DNA of 64,000 bases from Erythrobacter sp. WG. Lineage in GTDB: Bacteria; Pseudomonadota; Alphaproteobacteria; Sphingomonadales; Sphingomonadaceae. Positions 1 to 9,327 of this stretch are shown here, piece after piece. Location: assembly GCF_026586795.1 (NCBI RefSeq), contig NZ_JAPFGY010000018.1:1-64000 (forward strand), written 5' to 3'. The notes beneath the pieces were generated by a model. That model was not told where the DNA came from and searched no databases. It saw only the letters and a program-made list of their open reading frames with translations. The translations under genes were made by a program, and so were the position numbers. Numbering within the stretch: the first letter of the stretch is position 1; each line of letters opens with the position of its first letter.

Positions 1-43
1 CCCGCCATCCGGCGGGCGCCCCTCTTCTTTTGTCCGCAGCCGA

Positions 44-712
44 TCAGCGCGGCATCAGCATCCCGCGCCGGCCGATCGCAATGAAGCTCGCCACCAGCAC
101 CAGTACGTAGAAGAGGCTCAGGATGGTGAGCGGCGCGGGTGCAGCGGCGTAGCCAAGATGGGCGAGCATTGCCCAGCCCCCCAGCACGACCACCACCAAG
201 CCATAGGTGACCGCCCCTGCCTCGAGGTTCATCGACAGCATCAACTCGTCGGAATTGCGGTAGCTCTTGAAGGCGAACCACAGGCCGATCAGCAATCCGC
301 CCGCGCCGATCGCGAGCGCGGCCGGCGCCTGCAACGGCCCGACGGGCGCGGCGAGCGCGAGGGCGAGCAGCGCAAGGCCCCACAGGAGCATCGCAACACC
401 CGAAGAGACGAACTGGCCGTGCATCTCGCGCACCTCGTCGGCATCCTCGACGTTGAGGATCCTCGCGCCGATCGCCGGGCTCACCGACCCGGCGAGGACC
501 AGGACCGACACGAAGATGTACAGCACCGCCACCAGCCCGGCGATCTCGACGGAGGGTGGCAGGTCCTTCAGACCGCGCGCCTCGAGGTAATGGCCGGCGA
601 GGTAACCCGCGCCGTAACCGACCACAACGCCGCTCACCAGGCCAAGGGCCAGTTGCGTGAGCAGCTTGCGCCATTTGAGGAGCACGCGCGGTGTCTCAGT
701 CTTGCTCGTCAT
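44..712 (-). CDS. Multi-spanning membrane protein of an XRE-regulator pair
   Basis: Conserved hypothetical inner-membrane protein of 222 residues. The sequence shows about six hydrophobic segments (near residues 15-42, 57-80, 100-125, 128-147, 168-188 and 193-212) separated by short charged loops, and no catalytic motif. Its start overlaps the end of the upstream helix-turn-helix gene by 17 bp, so the two are almost certainly cotranscribed and translationally coupled. Small membrane proteins coupled to a Cro/CI-type regulator are a recurring pair in bacteria; by analogy the membrane protein may sense a signal or be the regulator's main target, but that is inference. Function unknown. Confidence 0.75.
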   Translation of the reverse strand: MTSKTETPRVLLKWRKLLTQLALGLVSGVVVGYGAGYLAGHYLEARGLKDLPPSVEIAGLVAVLYIFVSVLVLAGSVSPAIGARILNVEDADEVREMHGQFVSSGVAMLLWGLALLALALAAPVGPLQAPAALAIGAGGLLIGLWFAFKSYRNSDELMLSMNLEAGAVTYGLVVVVLGGWAMLAHLGYAAAPAPLTILSLFYVLVLVASFIAIGRRGMLMPR

Positions 713-947
713 CTTCGGGCTCCCAAGGGTCTATGAACAGATCAGGCACTGCGACGCCGAACAGCCGGGACATCCGCAGCGCGAGCGGCAGGGACGGATC
801 ATACTTGTCGGTCTCGACCGCATTGATCGTCTGGCGCGACACGCCGAGCCGACGGGCGAGTTCGCCCTGGCTCCAGCCCTTCGCCTCGCGGTGATGCTTC
901 AGACGGTTTTCCACCCGGATCCTGCCATGCAAGTTGACGTCGTACAT
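696..947 (-). CDS. XRE-family helix-turn-helix transcriptional regulator
   Basis: Small Cro/CI-type DNA-binding protein (83 residues). The HTH is clear around residues 23-47, with WSQGELARRLGVSRQTINAVE, followed by the DKYDPSLPLALRMSRLFG stretch typical of the small stand-alone XRE regulators that start near MKNRLK. A GTG at 914 would give that shorter, family-like N-terminus (ENRLKHHRE), so the true start may be 914 rather than 947. The stop overlaps the downstream membrane gene. Three tandem palindromes at 989-1040 lie just upstream and are the obvious candidate operators for autoregulation. Confidence 0.85.
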   Translation of the reverse strand: MYDVNLHGRIRVENRLKHHREAKGWSQGELARRLGVSRQTINAVETDKYDPSLPLALRMSRLFGVAVPDLFIDPWEPEDDEQD

Positions 948-988
948 CCAGAACCGCCGTGCCGCGAACCGCGGAGCAACCTGGTGCC

Positions 989-1040
989 TGACAAGAGCTC
1001 TTTACAGACAAGAACTCTTGTCAGTCAAGAGCTCTTGTCA
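989..1040. promoter_or_regulatory. Triple operator array, 17-bp pitch
   Basis: Three imperfect 18-bp palindromes of consensus TGACAAGAGCTCTTGTCA occupy 989-1006, 1006-1023 and 1023-1040. Each has two mismatched pairs between its half-sites, and the centres are exactly 17 bp apart. The array begins 42 bp upstream of the XRE gene's ATG and ends 63 bp before the lysozyme ATG. The spacing and symmetry fit cooperative binding by a dimeric XRE repressor; which promoter(s) it controls is inference. Confidence 0.7.
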
Positions 1041-1103
1041 CCCGCCCTCCAAATTCCATTTTCCTACGCAGGGTTTTCGTGCTCGATACCCCGGCCTCAC
1101 CCG

Positions 1104-1622
1104 ATGGAGGCCCACGCCATGCCCAATCCGCCCGCATCCGCCCGCACCCGCAGCATCAGCCCTGCCGGCATCGCCCTCATCAAGCGGTTCGAAGGCTGCG
1201 CGCAGCTCCATACCGACGGGATGGTCGATGCCTATCCCGATCCCGCCAGCGGCGGCCCGCCGTGGACGATCGGCTGGGGCGCGACGGGACGCGACCATTT
1301 CCACGGGGGCCGCATCCAGAAGGGCACGCGCTGGACCCAGGCGCAATGCGACCAGCGCCTCGCCGCAGACCTCGTGCGGGTCTCAGAGGAGGTGGCAGCC
1401 GCGATTGGCACCGCGCCGACGACCCAGGCGCAATTCGATGCGCTCGTCAGCTTCCACTACAACACCGGAGCGATCGGCCGCGCCTCGCTCACCCACAAGC
1501 ACGTCGCCGGCGACATCAAGGGCGCCGCACGCGAGTTCGGGCGCTGGGTGCGGGCGAGCGGGCGCGTGTCCAAAGGCCTCACCCGGCGGCGCATGGCGGA
1601 GGCGGATCTCTATCTGAGCTAG
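1104..1622 (+). CDS. GH24 (phage-type) lysozyme
   Basis: Predicted N-acetylmuramidase that cleaves peptidoglycan glycan strands. The 172-residue product has the GH24 signature: SPAGIALIKRFEG with the likely catalytic Glu30, then AYPDPASGG and the TIGWGATG block, followed by a helical C-terminal half. There is no obvious cleavable signal peptide, so export would need a holin-like or other route. An ATG at 1119 is an alternative start. No phage structural or integrase genes are nearby, so it looks like a domesticated or housekeeping endolysin rather than part of a prophage. It is divergent from the XRE gene, with the triple operator in between. Confidence 0.85.
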   Translation: MEAHAMPNPPASARTRSISPAGIALIKRFEGCAQLHTDGMVDAYPDPASGGPPWTIGWGATGRDHFHGGRIQKGTRWTQAQCDQRLAADLVRVSEEVAAAIGTAPTTQAQFDALVSFHYNTGAIGRASLTHKHVAGDIKGAAREFGRWVRASGRVSKGLTRRRMAEADLYLS

Positions 1623-1665
1623 CGGGGCGTGCAGATGTCGGCTGGTCCCGGGTCGCGGGCGGGCC

Positions 1666-4600
1666 TCAATAATCCCGGCTGATCTGCACCAGCACCGAAT
1701 CCCGTCCGATGGTGGAAACCGTGCCCAGCAGCGCCAGCCAGCTGGTGATGCGGTATTCCACCTGCGTCGCGCTGTAGCCGCGCCCGTCGGTGACGAGCTC
1801 GACATAGATGTCGCGCGTGATGTTCTTGCCGATCGCGATGCCGGTCTGCCGCCCGGTCAGCGGATCGGCGCTGACGATGCGCAGCTGATCGAGGCCGATC
1901 GAGCGCCTGAGCTTGCCGATCGGGTCGAGCCCCCCGCCCCCGCCCTGGAGCGCCGCCACCGCGGCCGCGAGCTGCACCGCATCGGTTGCCGAAAGCGACG
2001 TCACCGACCCGCCGAAAAGCAGCCGCGCGAGGATTTCTTCCTCGGGCAGCGCAGGCTCGGAAGAGAAGGCGATGTTGGGCTGCTGGGCATTGCCGGTGAT
2101 CGCGATGTTGACCGCCGTGCCGTTCTTGGTGGTCTCGGCCAGCACGTCGAGGCGCGGGTTGATGGGCTCGCCGACGTCGAAGGCGATCCGCCCGCGGGTC
2201 AGCTCGAAGCGGGTGCCGGCGAAGGTGTAGTCGCCGCGCACCAGCCGCGCAGTGCCGCCGATGCGCGGTTCGGCGACCGTGCCGCGCAGGGCAATGTCGA
2301 CGCCCCACTCGCTCGACAGGCCCAAGCCGTCCACCGCCACGCGCGCCGGGGCCGCAGCGTTGACGAGGTAGCGCCACGTCGCATCGCGTCCGGACACCTG
2401 CGTGCGCGCCTGGCCGTTCTCGCCGTTGATCTCGCGCGTGGCGATGCGGGGCAAGGCGCGGTCCTCGGCGGCGCGACCCAGCGCCCAGCGCGCCCGGTCG
2501 ATCGTGACCCGGCCCGCGATGGTGCCTCCCACCCCGTTGGAGACGATCCGCAAGGGGCCGGTGATGGTCGCATCGAGGCCGTTGGCGGCGAGCAGCCGCG
2601 CATTCCTCGCCGCAGCGCGCAGATCGAGGCTGGGGCCGCGATTGGCGCCGAGGCCGGCGAGGTCGATCGTGCCGCTGCCGCTGACTGCCCCGCCGTTGCC
2701 GGTCTGCCCGGCGAAACGGGTCAGTTCGAGCCGCGATCCGGCGAACCGACCGCGCGCCGAGACCTTCGTGATCCGCGTCCCGGTGAGTGAGCTTTGCAGC
2801 GTCAGATCGTCGCTCGCAAGGTTGCCGACGATCCGCGGATCGGCAAGCGTGCCGGTGGCGCGCGCGGCGATCCGCACGGGCCCGGCAAGGTCGAAGGCTT
2901 CGATCGCGGCGAGCCGCCACAGGGTCTCGGCTGCCCCGTCGAAGCCGAGCCGGGCGTCGAGCCGCCCGCGATTGAGCCGCTCGGTGAGAGCGCCGTCAGG
3001 GGCAAGGCCGGTGATGGCAAGCGATACGTCGCCGCGCCGCGCGTCGCCCTCGTAAAGGCGCAGAGCAGCCGTGAGCTGCGGCGCCGTGAGATCGATCACC
3101 CCGAGCACGTTGACCGGCTTGGAGGACAGCACGAGGCCCGCACGGCTGAACCGGTCGATCCGCCCGCGCGCATTGGCAACCGGCGCGCTGCGACCCGTCT
3201 GGGAATAGTCGATGATCCCGGTCAGCCGCCCGCCTAGCCCGAAGTCGGTGCCCGCCAGATCGAGCAGGCGCAGCGGCATCTGCGAGAGCTTGAGCTGCAC
3301 TTGGGTGGTCCCGCCGCCGAAGGTGCCCTGCGCGATGGCGAAGCCGCCGCCGTAGCCGATCTGGGTCGGCGCGAGGCTCCATCCGCCGCCGTCGAGCGCG
3401 GTCAGCACCGCACGGCGGGGCATGGTGATCTCGCCATTGCCGTAGACCCCGCGCAGGATGGCGGCGATCCGGCTCGGCGCCACGTCCGCCGCGAAGTTGA
3501 CCGCAACCCGATCCGCGCGGCGCCCGGCGAGCGTGCCGGTGACGTTGCCGCGCCCGTTGGCGATGGCGGCCTTGGCGGTGAGGCTGGCGATGCTGAGCCC
3601 GCCATACTCGAAGCCATTGGCGGAAATGTCGGCGTCGACGGTGGTGTTGCCTTCGCCGATGCGACCCGTCGCGGAGATGTCGCCGCGCGCGATGCTGATG
3701 TTGGTGGCGCCGCCGAAGCTGGCGTTGCGGGCGGCGAGGTTGACCGCGAAGCCGGTGGCGTCGCCGGGCTGCGGGCGGAAACCGATCGTGCCGTCGATCC
3801 CGCCGCCGGCCAGCCTGAGGTCGCCCGCCGGCCCCGCCTCCTCGAGCCGCACTTCGCCGGTCACGTTGGTGCGATAGACATCGAGCCGGTTGATGGCGAT
3901 GCGCGTGGGCGCGTTCTCGGGCAGGATCAGCTCGAGCGCGCCGTCGAATTCGCCGAGCAGCGATTGGCCTGCGACATCGAGCCCGAAGCCCTGCTCGCTC
4001 GGGGCGAGCGCCACGCGCACATCCCTGAGGCCCGCCGCCGGATAGGGATCGGCGAGCACCAGCACCGCGCGCGGGCCATCGCCTGCGATCTCGGCGTCGA
4101 AGCGGAACGGGCCGTACTGCGCCTGCCGACCGCTGCCGGCGAGCACGGTGCGGGTCACGCCGCCGCCGGTCACCACGCGGCTGTCGAGCCTGGCGGTGAG
4201 GCGCGGCGCGGTAACGGTCGCGTTCCTGAAGATGATCGGCTGGTCCGCGCCGAGGCCGAGCTCGCCCGCGAAACGCACCTGTTCGCCGGCGAGGTTGACG
4301 ATGGTGGCATTGCCGATGCGGCTCAGCACCCCGGCAAGGTTGGCGCGCAGGCTCCACGGTACGGCGGGCCCGAACTTGGCGAGGATCTTGGCATTGGCGG
4401 TCACCTCGCCCGCGCCCTCGACCCTGAGGCGGCGTGCGGCGATCGGCCCGGCGACCGCGTAGGCGCCGTTGCGGACATCGCCTTGCAGCGAGAGCGTCGC
4501 ATCGAGGCCGGGGAAGGTGATCCGCGTCCGGTCGGCGGCGAGCGCCTGGCGATTGAAGTCGTAGGTGAGCAGGCCATTGGCGCGGCCGTTGACGAGGCGC

Positions 4601-5904
4601 GGGTCGGCGAAGGCATTGCCGGTGGTGAGCCGCTGCGCGGTGAGCGCGAGCGGCAGCGACAGGACCGCGTCGGCGTAGCGGGCGCTGCCCTCTTGCGTCA
4701 CGCCGGTCGCGGTGATGCCGGGGGCGACCAGCCGGCCGACGGCCAGTTCATGCCGGATCGCCAGATCGTCGAAGGCGCCGTTGAGATTGGCGGCGAGCCG
4801 CGCGTTCTCGAGCCGCAGGCTCTCGCCGAAGAGGTCGGGATCGCGTAGCGCGAGGCGCAGGCGCGCGCCGTCGACGACATTGTCGGCAAGGTTGACGACG
4901 CCCCCGGCCCGCGCGTCGAGCGCCGCCGAAACGACGGCAGCGCGGCCCTCGACGACCGAGTTCTCGAGCGTGAAGGCCGCGGCGAGCGCGGTCGCGGGGC
5001 CGAGCGCGCGGCCCACCAGCGTCTCGCTCGCGAGCCCCGCGCGCAACCGGCCGAGCAGCCCGTATTTGCCCGCATCGTTGCTGATCCGGAAGGCGGCGAC
5101 CGGCGGGCCCTCGGCCCCGATCCGCCGCGCCACCAGCGCCCCGCGCCAGCGCGCCCAGGTGCCGTCGCCGCGGATCCGCCCGTCATAGCCCTCAGTGACC
5201 CCCGCGAGCCCCGCCAGCACCCCGCCCGCCGGGGCGCGGTAATCGCCCGCGAGATCGAAGCGGTCGCCATCGGGCTCGGCATCGAGCAGCAGCGCGATCC
5301 GGTCCTCGGCCCCCAGCTGCGCCTTGGCATCGACCAGCGCGCGGCCTTGGCGGATGTCGATCCGGGCGGTGAGATCGGCCCGCTCGTCGCGCTGCGTCGC
5401 GATGCCCCGGGCGATCACCAGGTCATCGATCACCAGCTTGTCGACCCGGATGTCGAAATCGGGGAGCAGCGGCGCGTCAGGATCGCCGGGGAGAAGCTCA
5501 GGCAGCCGCAGCAGCCGCCCGCGCCGCGCCGTTACCTCGCGGATGTCGAGCCCGCTCCACAGCCAGTTGAGCGGCCGCCAGTCGAGCTGCACCTGCGGAA
5601 TGGTGAGGAACGGCCCCTTGGGATCGCGCAGCACCACGTCGCGCAGCACCGCCTTGCCGTAAAGGTCGCCCTCGATCCGCCCGACGGTGAACCTCAGCCC
5701 CGAGGCTGGGGCGACGGCGGCGATGCGGTCGGCGATGAAGCGCTTGCCGATCGGGCTGGCGATGAAGGCGCTGACCAGCACCAGCGGGGCGATGAGGATC
5801 GCGAGCGCCCAGCCCAGCCGCTTGCCCCAGCGGCGGCGACTGCCGCTGCCGGCCGACGCGTTGGCCACTTCCGGCGCGGTGACGATCTCGCCCCTGTCCG
5901 CCAT
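1666..5904 (-). CDS. tamB: Translocation and assembly module subunit TamB
   Basis: Very large AsmA-like inner-membrane-anchored protein (1412 residues) that spans the periplasm and, with TamA, supports outer-membrane protein insertion and/or phospholipid transport. One N-terminal transmembrane segment (about residues 30-52) precedes a long beta-rich repetitive body of the RGR/GNL/DLAG type. The C-terminal TamB (DUF490) domain carries GGSVTSLSATDAVQLAAAVA and ends in a beta-strand tail (SVLVQISRDY). Its ATG overlaps the tamA stop by one base (TGATG), so the pair forms one translationally coupled operon. Confidence 0.95.
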   Translation of the reverse strand: MADRGEIVTAPEVANASAGSGSRRRWGKRLGWALAILIAPLVLVSAFIASPIGKRFIADRIAAVAPASGLRFTVGRIEGDLYGKAVLRDVVLRDPKGPFLTIPQVQLDWRPLNWLWSGLDIREVTARRGRLLRLPELLPGDPDAPLLPDFDIRVDKLVIDDLVIARGIATQRDERADLTARIDIRQGRALVDAKAQLGAEDRIALLLDAEPDGDRFDLAGDYRAPAGGVLAGLAGVTEGYDGRIRGDGTWARWRGALVARRIGAEGPPVAAFRISNDAGKYGLLGRLRAGLASETLVGRALGPATALAAAFTLENSVVEGRAAVVSAALDARAGGVVNLADNVVDGARLRLALRDPDLFGESLRLENARLAANLNGAFDDLAIRHELAVGRLVAPGITATGVTQEGSARYADAVLSLPLALTAQRLTTGNAFADPRLVNGRANGLLTYDFNRQALAADRTRITFPGLDATLSLQGDVRNGAYAVAGPIAARRLRVEGAGEVTANAKILAKFGPAVPWSLRANLAGVLSRIGNATIVNLAGEQVRFAGELGLGADQPIIFRNATVTAPRLTARLDSRVVTGGGVTRTVLAGSGRQAQYGPFRFDAEIAGDGPRAVLVLADPYPAAGLRDVRVALAPSEQGFGLDVAGQSLLGEFDGALELILPENAPTRIAINRLDVYRTNVTGEVRLEEAGPAGDLRLAGGGIDGTIGFRPQPGDATGFAVNLAARNASFGGATNISIARGDISATGRIGEGNTTVDADISANGFEYGGLSIASLTAKAAIANGRGNVTGTLAGRRADRVAVNFAADVAPSRIAAILRGVYGNGEITMPRRAVLTALDGGGWSLAPTQIGYGGGFAIAQGTFGGGTTQVQLKLSQMPLRLLDLAGTDFGLGGRLTGIIDYSQTGRSAPVANARGRIDRFSRAGLVLSSKPVNVLGVIDLTAPQLTAALRLYEGDARRGDVSLAITGLAPDGALTERLNRGRLDARLGFDGAAETLWRLAAIEAFDLAGPVRIAARATGTLADPRIVGNLASDDLTLQSSLTGTRITKVSARGRFAGSRLELTRFAGQTGNGGAVSGSGTIDLAGLGANRGPSLDLRAAARNARLLAANGLDATITGPLRIVSNGVGGTIAGRVTIDRARWALGRAAEDRALPRIATREINGENGQARTQVSGRDATWRYLVNAAAPARVAVDGLGLSSEWGVDIALRGTVAEPRIGGTARLVRGDYTFAGTRFELTRGRIAFDVGEPINPRLDVLAETTKNGTAVNIAITGNAQQPNIAFSSEPALPEEEILARLLFGGSVTSLSATDAVQLAAAVAALQGGGGGLDPIGKLRRSIGLDQLRIVSADPLTGRQTGIAIGKNITRDIYVELVTDGRGYSATQVEYRITSWLALLGTVSTIGRDSVLVQISRDY

Positions 5905-8360
5905 CAGAACGCCTGGCCGAGGCTGACATAGACCACCACCGGGCTATCGAAGGCGGTCTTGTTGAGCGGGGCGGCAACATCGATGCGGATCGGGCCGAAG
6001 CTGGTCTTGTAGCGCAGGCCGATCCCGGCCCCGTAGCGGATATCGCCGAAGTCGGGGGTCGATCCGCGCGCGACCGAGCCGGCGTCAATGAAGGGCACCA
6101 CCTCGACCGAGCCGCCGAACAGCGGCGTCGGGATACGCGCCTCGAGCGCGAATTCGACGAGCGAGGCGCCGCCGGTGGGATTGCCGACCTCGTCACGCGG
6201 GCCGACGCCCTGGAAGCCGTAGCCGCGCACCGAACCGCCACCCCCGGCATAGAGCCGCCGCGAGGGCGCGACGTTGGCGATGTCGGTGCCCTGGATCGTC
6301 GCCGCCCGCGCACGGGCCGCCACGACCACCCCGCCGACCGGCTGGTAGTAGCTCGCATCGGCCTGTGCGCGCAGGTAATAGCTCTGCGCCCCTTGCGTGC
6401 GCGAGACCTCGGGCGCGACGAACAGCGTGGTGCGCCAGCCCTTGCGCGGATCGAGCAGATCGTCGCTCGCATCGAGCGTGACGCTGCCGAACAGCCCGCC
6501 CACCAGATAGGCCTGGCGCGGCGGGAGCGGCACATTGGCGTCGCGCGCGCGGCGGTTGAGGTTGCGCTCGTCGGTGTAGAGCAGCTCGCCGCCGACCTGG
6601 AAGCTCACCGGCTTCTGGAACAGGATGTTGGAGACCTTCTCGAAGGCCATGCGCAGGCCGAAGCCGCGCGAATCCACCGACAGGGTGTTGATGTCGCTGG
6701 CGTAGAGATCGGCGCTCAGAATCTGGTCGCGGCCGCGGAAGTTGTTGCGCCGGACGCCGACGCTCGCAAGCGCCTCGCGCGTGCCGATGATCCCGCGCAG
6801 CCGCAGCGCGCCTTCGGGCGGGAAGAGGTTGCGGTGTTCCCAGCGACCTTCCACCTTGAAGCCGTCCTCGCTGCCGTAGCCGATCGCGCCCGCAATGGTG
6901 CGCAAGGGTGCGCGCTCGATGCCGACATCGAGCGCCACCTCTCCCGGCTGATCGCCCTGCGGCGCGCGCGTCTCGCGCGGGGTGAGGGTGACGGACGAGA
7001 CGAGGCCGGTGGCGAGGATCGCGCGCCTGAGGTCGGTCTCGAGGCTCTTCTGGTAGACCTCGCCCGGCTCGAACCGGGCGATGCGCCCGAGGTGCCGGCT
7101 GGACAGGAACCGCGGGTCGCCGCTGACCACCGGCCCGAACACGTATTTGCCCTTCGGCTGCACATCGAGCGTGAGGTCGCCCTCCTCGCGCGCGTGATCG
7201 ATGAGCAGCGACGGCTCGCCGAGTTCCGCGAAGGGATAGCCGCTCTCGCCGAGCGCGACCCTGAGATTGAGCTCCTGATCGACGATCCGGTCGGCATAGA
7301 GCGGGTCGCCCGTCCTGATGCCGAAGACGCCTACGAGATTGGTCGCGTCGGGCTCGCGCAGCGTCGGAAGGGCCCCCAAGTTGATCTGCCCGAAGCGGTA
7401 ACGGGGCCCGGGAATGATATCGAACCGCACCGAAGCCTCGCGCGAAGCGGCCTCGGCGGCGCTGCCGTTGGCGGTGGCGTTGGCGGTGGCATTGGTGGTG
7501 GCGGGCACCGCCGCCGCATCCGTGCCCAGCCCCTCGCGCCGGCCGCCGGACAGCTGGCGCACCACCTCGCCATCGTAATAGCCATAGGTGCGCAGGATAT
7601 CGCCGAGCAGTTCCTCGTCCGCCCGCGCGCGGGCCGCGACCTGCGGGATGGCCTCGGGACCGCTGGTGTCGAGCGCGCGGAGGGTCGAAAGATCGCGGAA
7701 GCGCTCGACGAATTCCTCCTTCTCGGGGAAGGCGTCAGGATCGGCGGGGAGCGCGAGCACCAGCGTGCCGTCGATCCGTGTCTCGGCGAGTTCGGGCAAC
7801 CCGCCGATCACCGGCAGGTCGATCGCGGCGAGCGCCTCGGCCTCCGGGTCGGACGGCAGCGGTGCGGGATTTTCGACTGCGAGGTCGGCGAAGACCGCAT
7901 CGACTGCCGGATCGGCCGGCGGGACGACACCGGCGGCAAGCGCCTCGTCCTGCGGCCGCGCGGCGGCGGCAGGGTTGCCCTCCACACCCGCGGCGGCCCA
8001 GCCCTCTGGGTTGGCGAGCGCGCTTTCGGGGATCAGCGCGTCGAGCGAATCCGGGACGGGTACGAGCTCGGGCGCGATGCCGAAGGGCGAGGCGGCAGGC
8101 GCATCGTCGGCATCGTCATCCTGCGCCGGGTCGGGGGCACGCTCACCCTCCGCCGGGCGCGGCGCCTCGACGCGCGCCGGCTGGCCGGGGCCCTCCGACT
8201 GCGCCGCAGCCGGAACGGCGCCCAGCGCGAGCGTTCCCTGACCCAATCCTGCAACAACGGCGAGACCGAGCTTGAGACGCAGCCGGACCTCAGCTGGCCG
8301 TGAACTTGACAGGCTGGCCATCCTTGCCCCGCGCAGCCACCGGACCGTGGTCCCGCGCAT
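5904..8360 (-). CDS. tamA: Omp85-family outer-membrane protein TamA
   Basis: Outer-membrane barrel partner of TamB. The protein has an N-terminal signal region ending near AQSEG, a long Pro/Ala/Glu-rich linker (about residues 50-200), POTRA-like domains in the middle, and a 16-strand Omp85 barrel in the C-terminal half. The diagnostic barrel motif VRGYGFQG lies near residue 711, and the chain ends in an aromatic (SLGQAF). At 818 residues it is longer than E. coli TamA (about 577), mostly because of the linker and a small NATA tandem repeat. The start overlaps the bpt 3' end by about 70 bp; an ATG at 8321 is an alternative. Upstream of and coupled to tamB. Confidence 0.93.
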   Translation of the reverse strand: MRGTTVRWLRGARMASLSSSRPAEVRLRLKLGLAVVAGLGQGTLALGAVPAAAQSEGPGQPARVEAPRPAEGERAPDPAQDDDADDAPAASPFGIAPELVPVPDSLDALIPESALANPEGWAAAGVEGNPAAAARPQDEALAAGVVPPADPAVDAVFADLAVENPAPLPSDPEAEALAAIDLPVIGGLPELAETRIDGTLVLALPADPDAFPEKEEFVERFRDLSTLRALDTSGPEAIPQVAARARADEELLGDILRTYGYYDGEVVRQLSGGRREGLGTDAAAVPATTNATANATANGSAAEAASREASVRFDIIPGPRYRFGQINLGALPTLREPDATNLVGVFGIRTGDPLYADRIVDQELNLRVALGESGYPFAELGEPSLLIDHAREEGDLTLDVQPKGKYVFGPVVSGDPRFLSSRHLGRIARFEPGEVYQKSLETDLRRAILATGLVSSVTLTPRETRAPQGDQPGEVALDVGIERAPLRTIAGAIGYGSEDGFKVEGRWEHRNLFPPEGALRLRGIIGTREALASVGVRRNNFRGRDQILSADLYASDINTLSVDSRGFGLRMAFEKVSNILFQKPVSFQVGGELLYTDERNLNRRARDANVPLPPRQAYLVGGLFGSVTLDASDDLLDPRKGWRTTLFVAPEVSRTQGAQSYYLRAQADASYYQPVGGVVVAARARAATIQGTDIANVAPSRRLYAGGGGSVRGYGFQGVGPRDEVGNPTGGASLVEFALEARIPTPLFGGSVEVVPFIDAGSVARGSTPDFGDIRYGAGIGLRYKTSFGPIRIDVAAPLNKTAFDSPVVVYVSLGQAF

Positions 8361-9135
8361 CGCGCGGCGCCGTCGCCTGCGCGATCAGCCGGTGCTGCTC
8401 CTGTTCTTCCATGAGCTGCCAGCCTTCGCGTGTCAGCCGCTCGAGCGGACGATAGCGAACCTTGTATTGCATACGCGGGGAACCCTCGACCCAATATCCG
8501 AGATAGACGTAGGGCAATGCCTCAGCCGCCGCGCGCCGGATATGATCGAGGATAATAAAGTTGCCGAGACCCGCGCGCGTCGGGTGATCGGGCTCGTAGA
8601 AGGAGTAGATCATCGACAGCCCGTCGCTCTGCCGGTCGGTGAGGCAGGCGCCGACCAAGCGGCCGGGGCGGCCATGGGCATCGGGCTCGCGATATTCTGT
8701 GACGACGGTGCTGACCGGCGTGTGCTCGATCATGTCGGCATAATCGAGCTCGTCCATCGCCGACATCCCGCCATCTGGATGGCGCGCGCCCAGATAGCGG
8801 GCGAGCAGCGCGAACTGCTCGTCGGTCGCCCAGGGGCGGCATTCCGAGACGATGAGATCGCTGTTGCGCTTGAGATCGCGCTTCTGGGTGGCCGAGGGGC
8901 GGAACTTGCCCGCCACGACCCGCACCGAGACGCAGGCCTGGCATTCGAGGCAGGAGGGCCGGTAGGCGACCGTCTGGCTGCGGCGGAACCCGATGCGGCC
9001 CAGCGCTTCGTTCAGCTGATCGGCGTGCGGGCCCTTGAGCTCGGTGAACACCTTGCGTTCCGAGCGGCCCGGCAGATAGGGACAAGGTGCGGGGCTGGTC
9101 ACGAAGAACCGGGGGAAGCGGATCGGTGCCGTCAC
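8290..9135 (-). CDS. bpt: Aspartate/glutamate leucyltransferase (N-degron pathway)
   Basis: Transfers Leu from leucyl-tRNA to N-terminal Asp or Glu (Bpt) to mark proteins for ClpAP-type degradation. The N-terminal ATE domain is clear, with the Cys set C18 (CPYLPGR) and C62-x2-C65-x2-C68 (CLECQAC). The C-terminal GNAT-like domain contains SMIYSFYEP and [15 protein letters not shown] chose the GTG at 9135 because it gives [20 protein letters not shown], the usual family N-terminus; the open frame runs back to 9261. The family is normally about 240-280 residues, matching 281 here. The 3' end overlaps the tamA start. Confidence 0.92.
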   Translation of the reverse strand: MTAPIRFPRFFVTSPAPCPYLPGRSERKVFTELKGPHADQLNEALGRIGFRRSQTVAYRPSCLECQACVSVRVVAGKFRPSATQKRDLKRNSDLIVSECRPWATDEQFALLARYLGARHPDGGMSAMDELDYADMIEHTPVSTVVTEYREPDAHGRPGRLVGACLTDRQSDGLSMIYSFYEPDHPTRAGLGNFIILDHIRRAAAEALPYVYLGYWVEGSPRMQYKVRYRPLERLTREGWQLMEEQEQHRLIAQATAPRDARDHGPVAARGKDGQPVKFTAS

Positions 9136-9182
9136 GGGTGGGGCCTGTCCTTTGGCGCTTGAATCGCGCGGGTCGCGATGTG

Positions 9183-9234
9183 TTAAGAAAATCTTATGAC
9201 CGCACTCGCGTTCCGGTAAAAGTCCCTTAACCAT
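9183..9234. promoter_or_regulatory. Candidate CtrA-type sites upstream of bpt
   Basis: TTAA-N7-TTAT at 9183-9197 differs by one base from the alphaproteobacterial CtrA full site TTAA-N7-TTAA. A TTAACCAT half-site is at 9227-9234. Both lie in the gap before bpt. Assignment is by motif only. Confidence 0.35.
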
Positions 9235-9247
9235 GAAAATCACGCGG

Positions 9248-9266
9248 AAAAGGCGCGACACGCGCC
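9248..9266 (-). terminator. Rho-independent terminator after ilvA
   Basis: Read on the minus strand, GGCGCG-TGT-CGCGCC forms a perfect 6-bp stem followed directly by TTTT, 62 bases past the ilvA stop. Confidence 0.6.
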
Positions 9267-9327
9267 GTCCGGACGCCGAGGCGCATCCGGATCGGTGGCA
9301 AATCCCTGATTTTCTTTGGGAGCGGCG

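Noticed and set aside
1104-1622. Prophage remnant suggested by the GH24 lysozyme
   Set aside because: No integrase, holin, terminase, capsid or tail gene nearby, and no att-like repeats seen.
6393-8303. 636-codon plus-strand frame opposite tamA
   Set aside because: Antisense shadow of tamA; no signal peptide or domain pattern.
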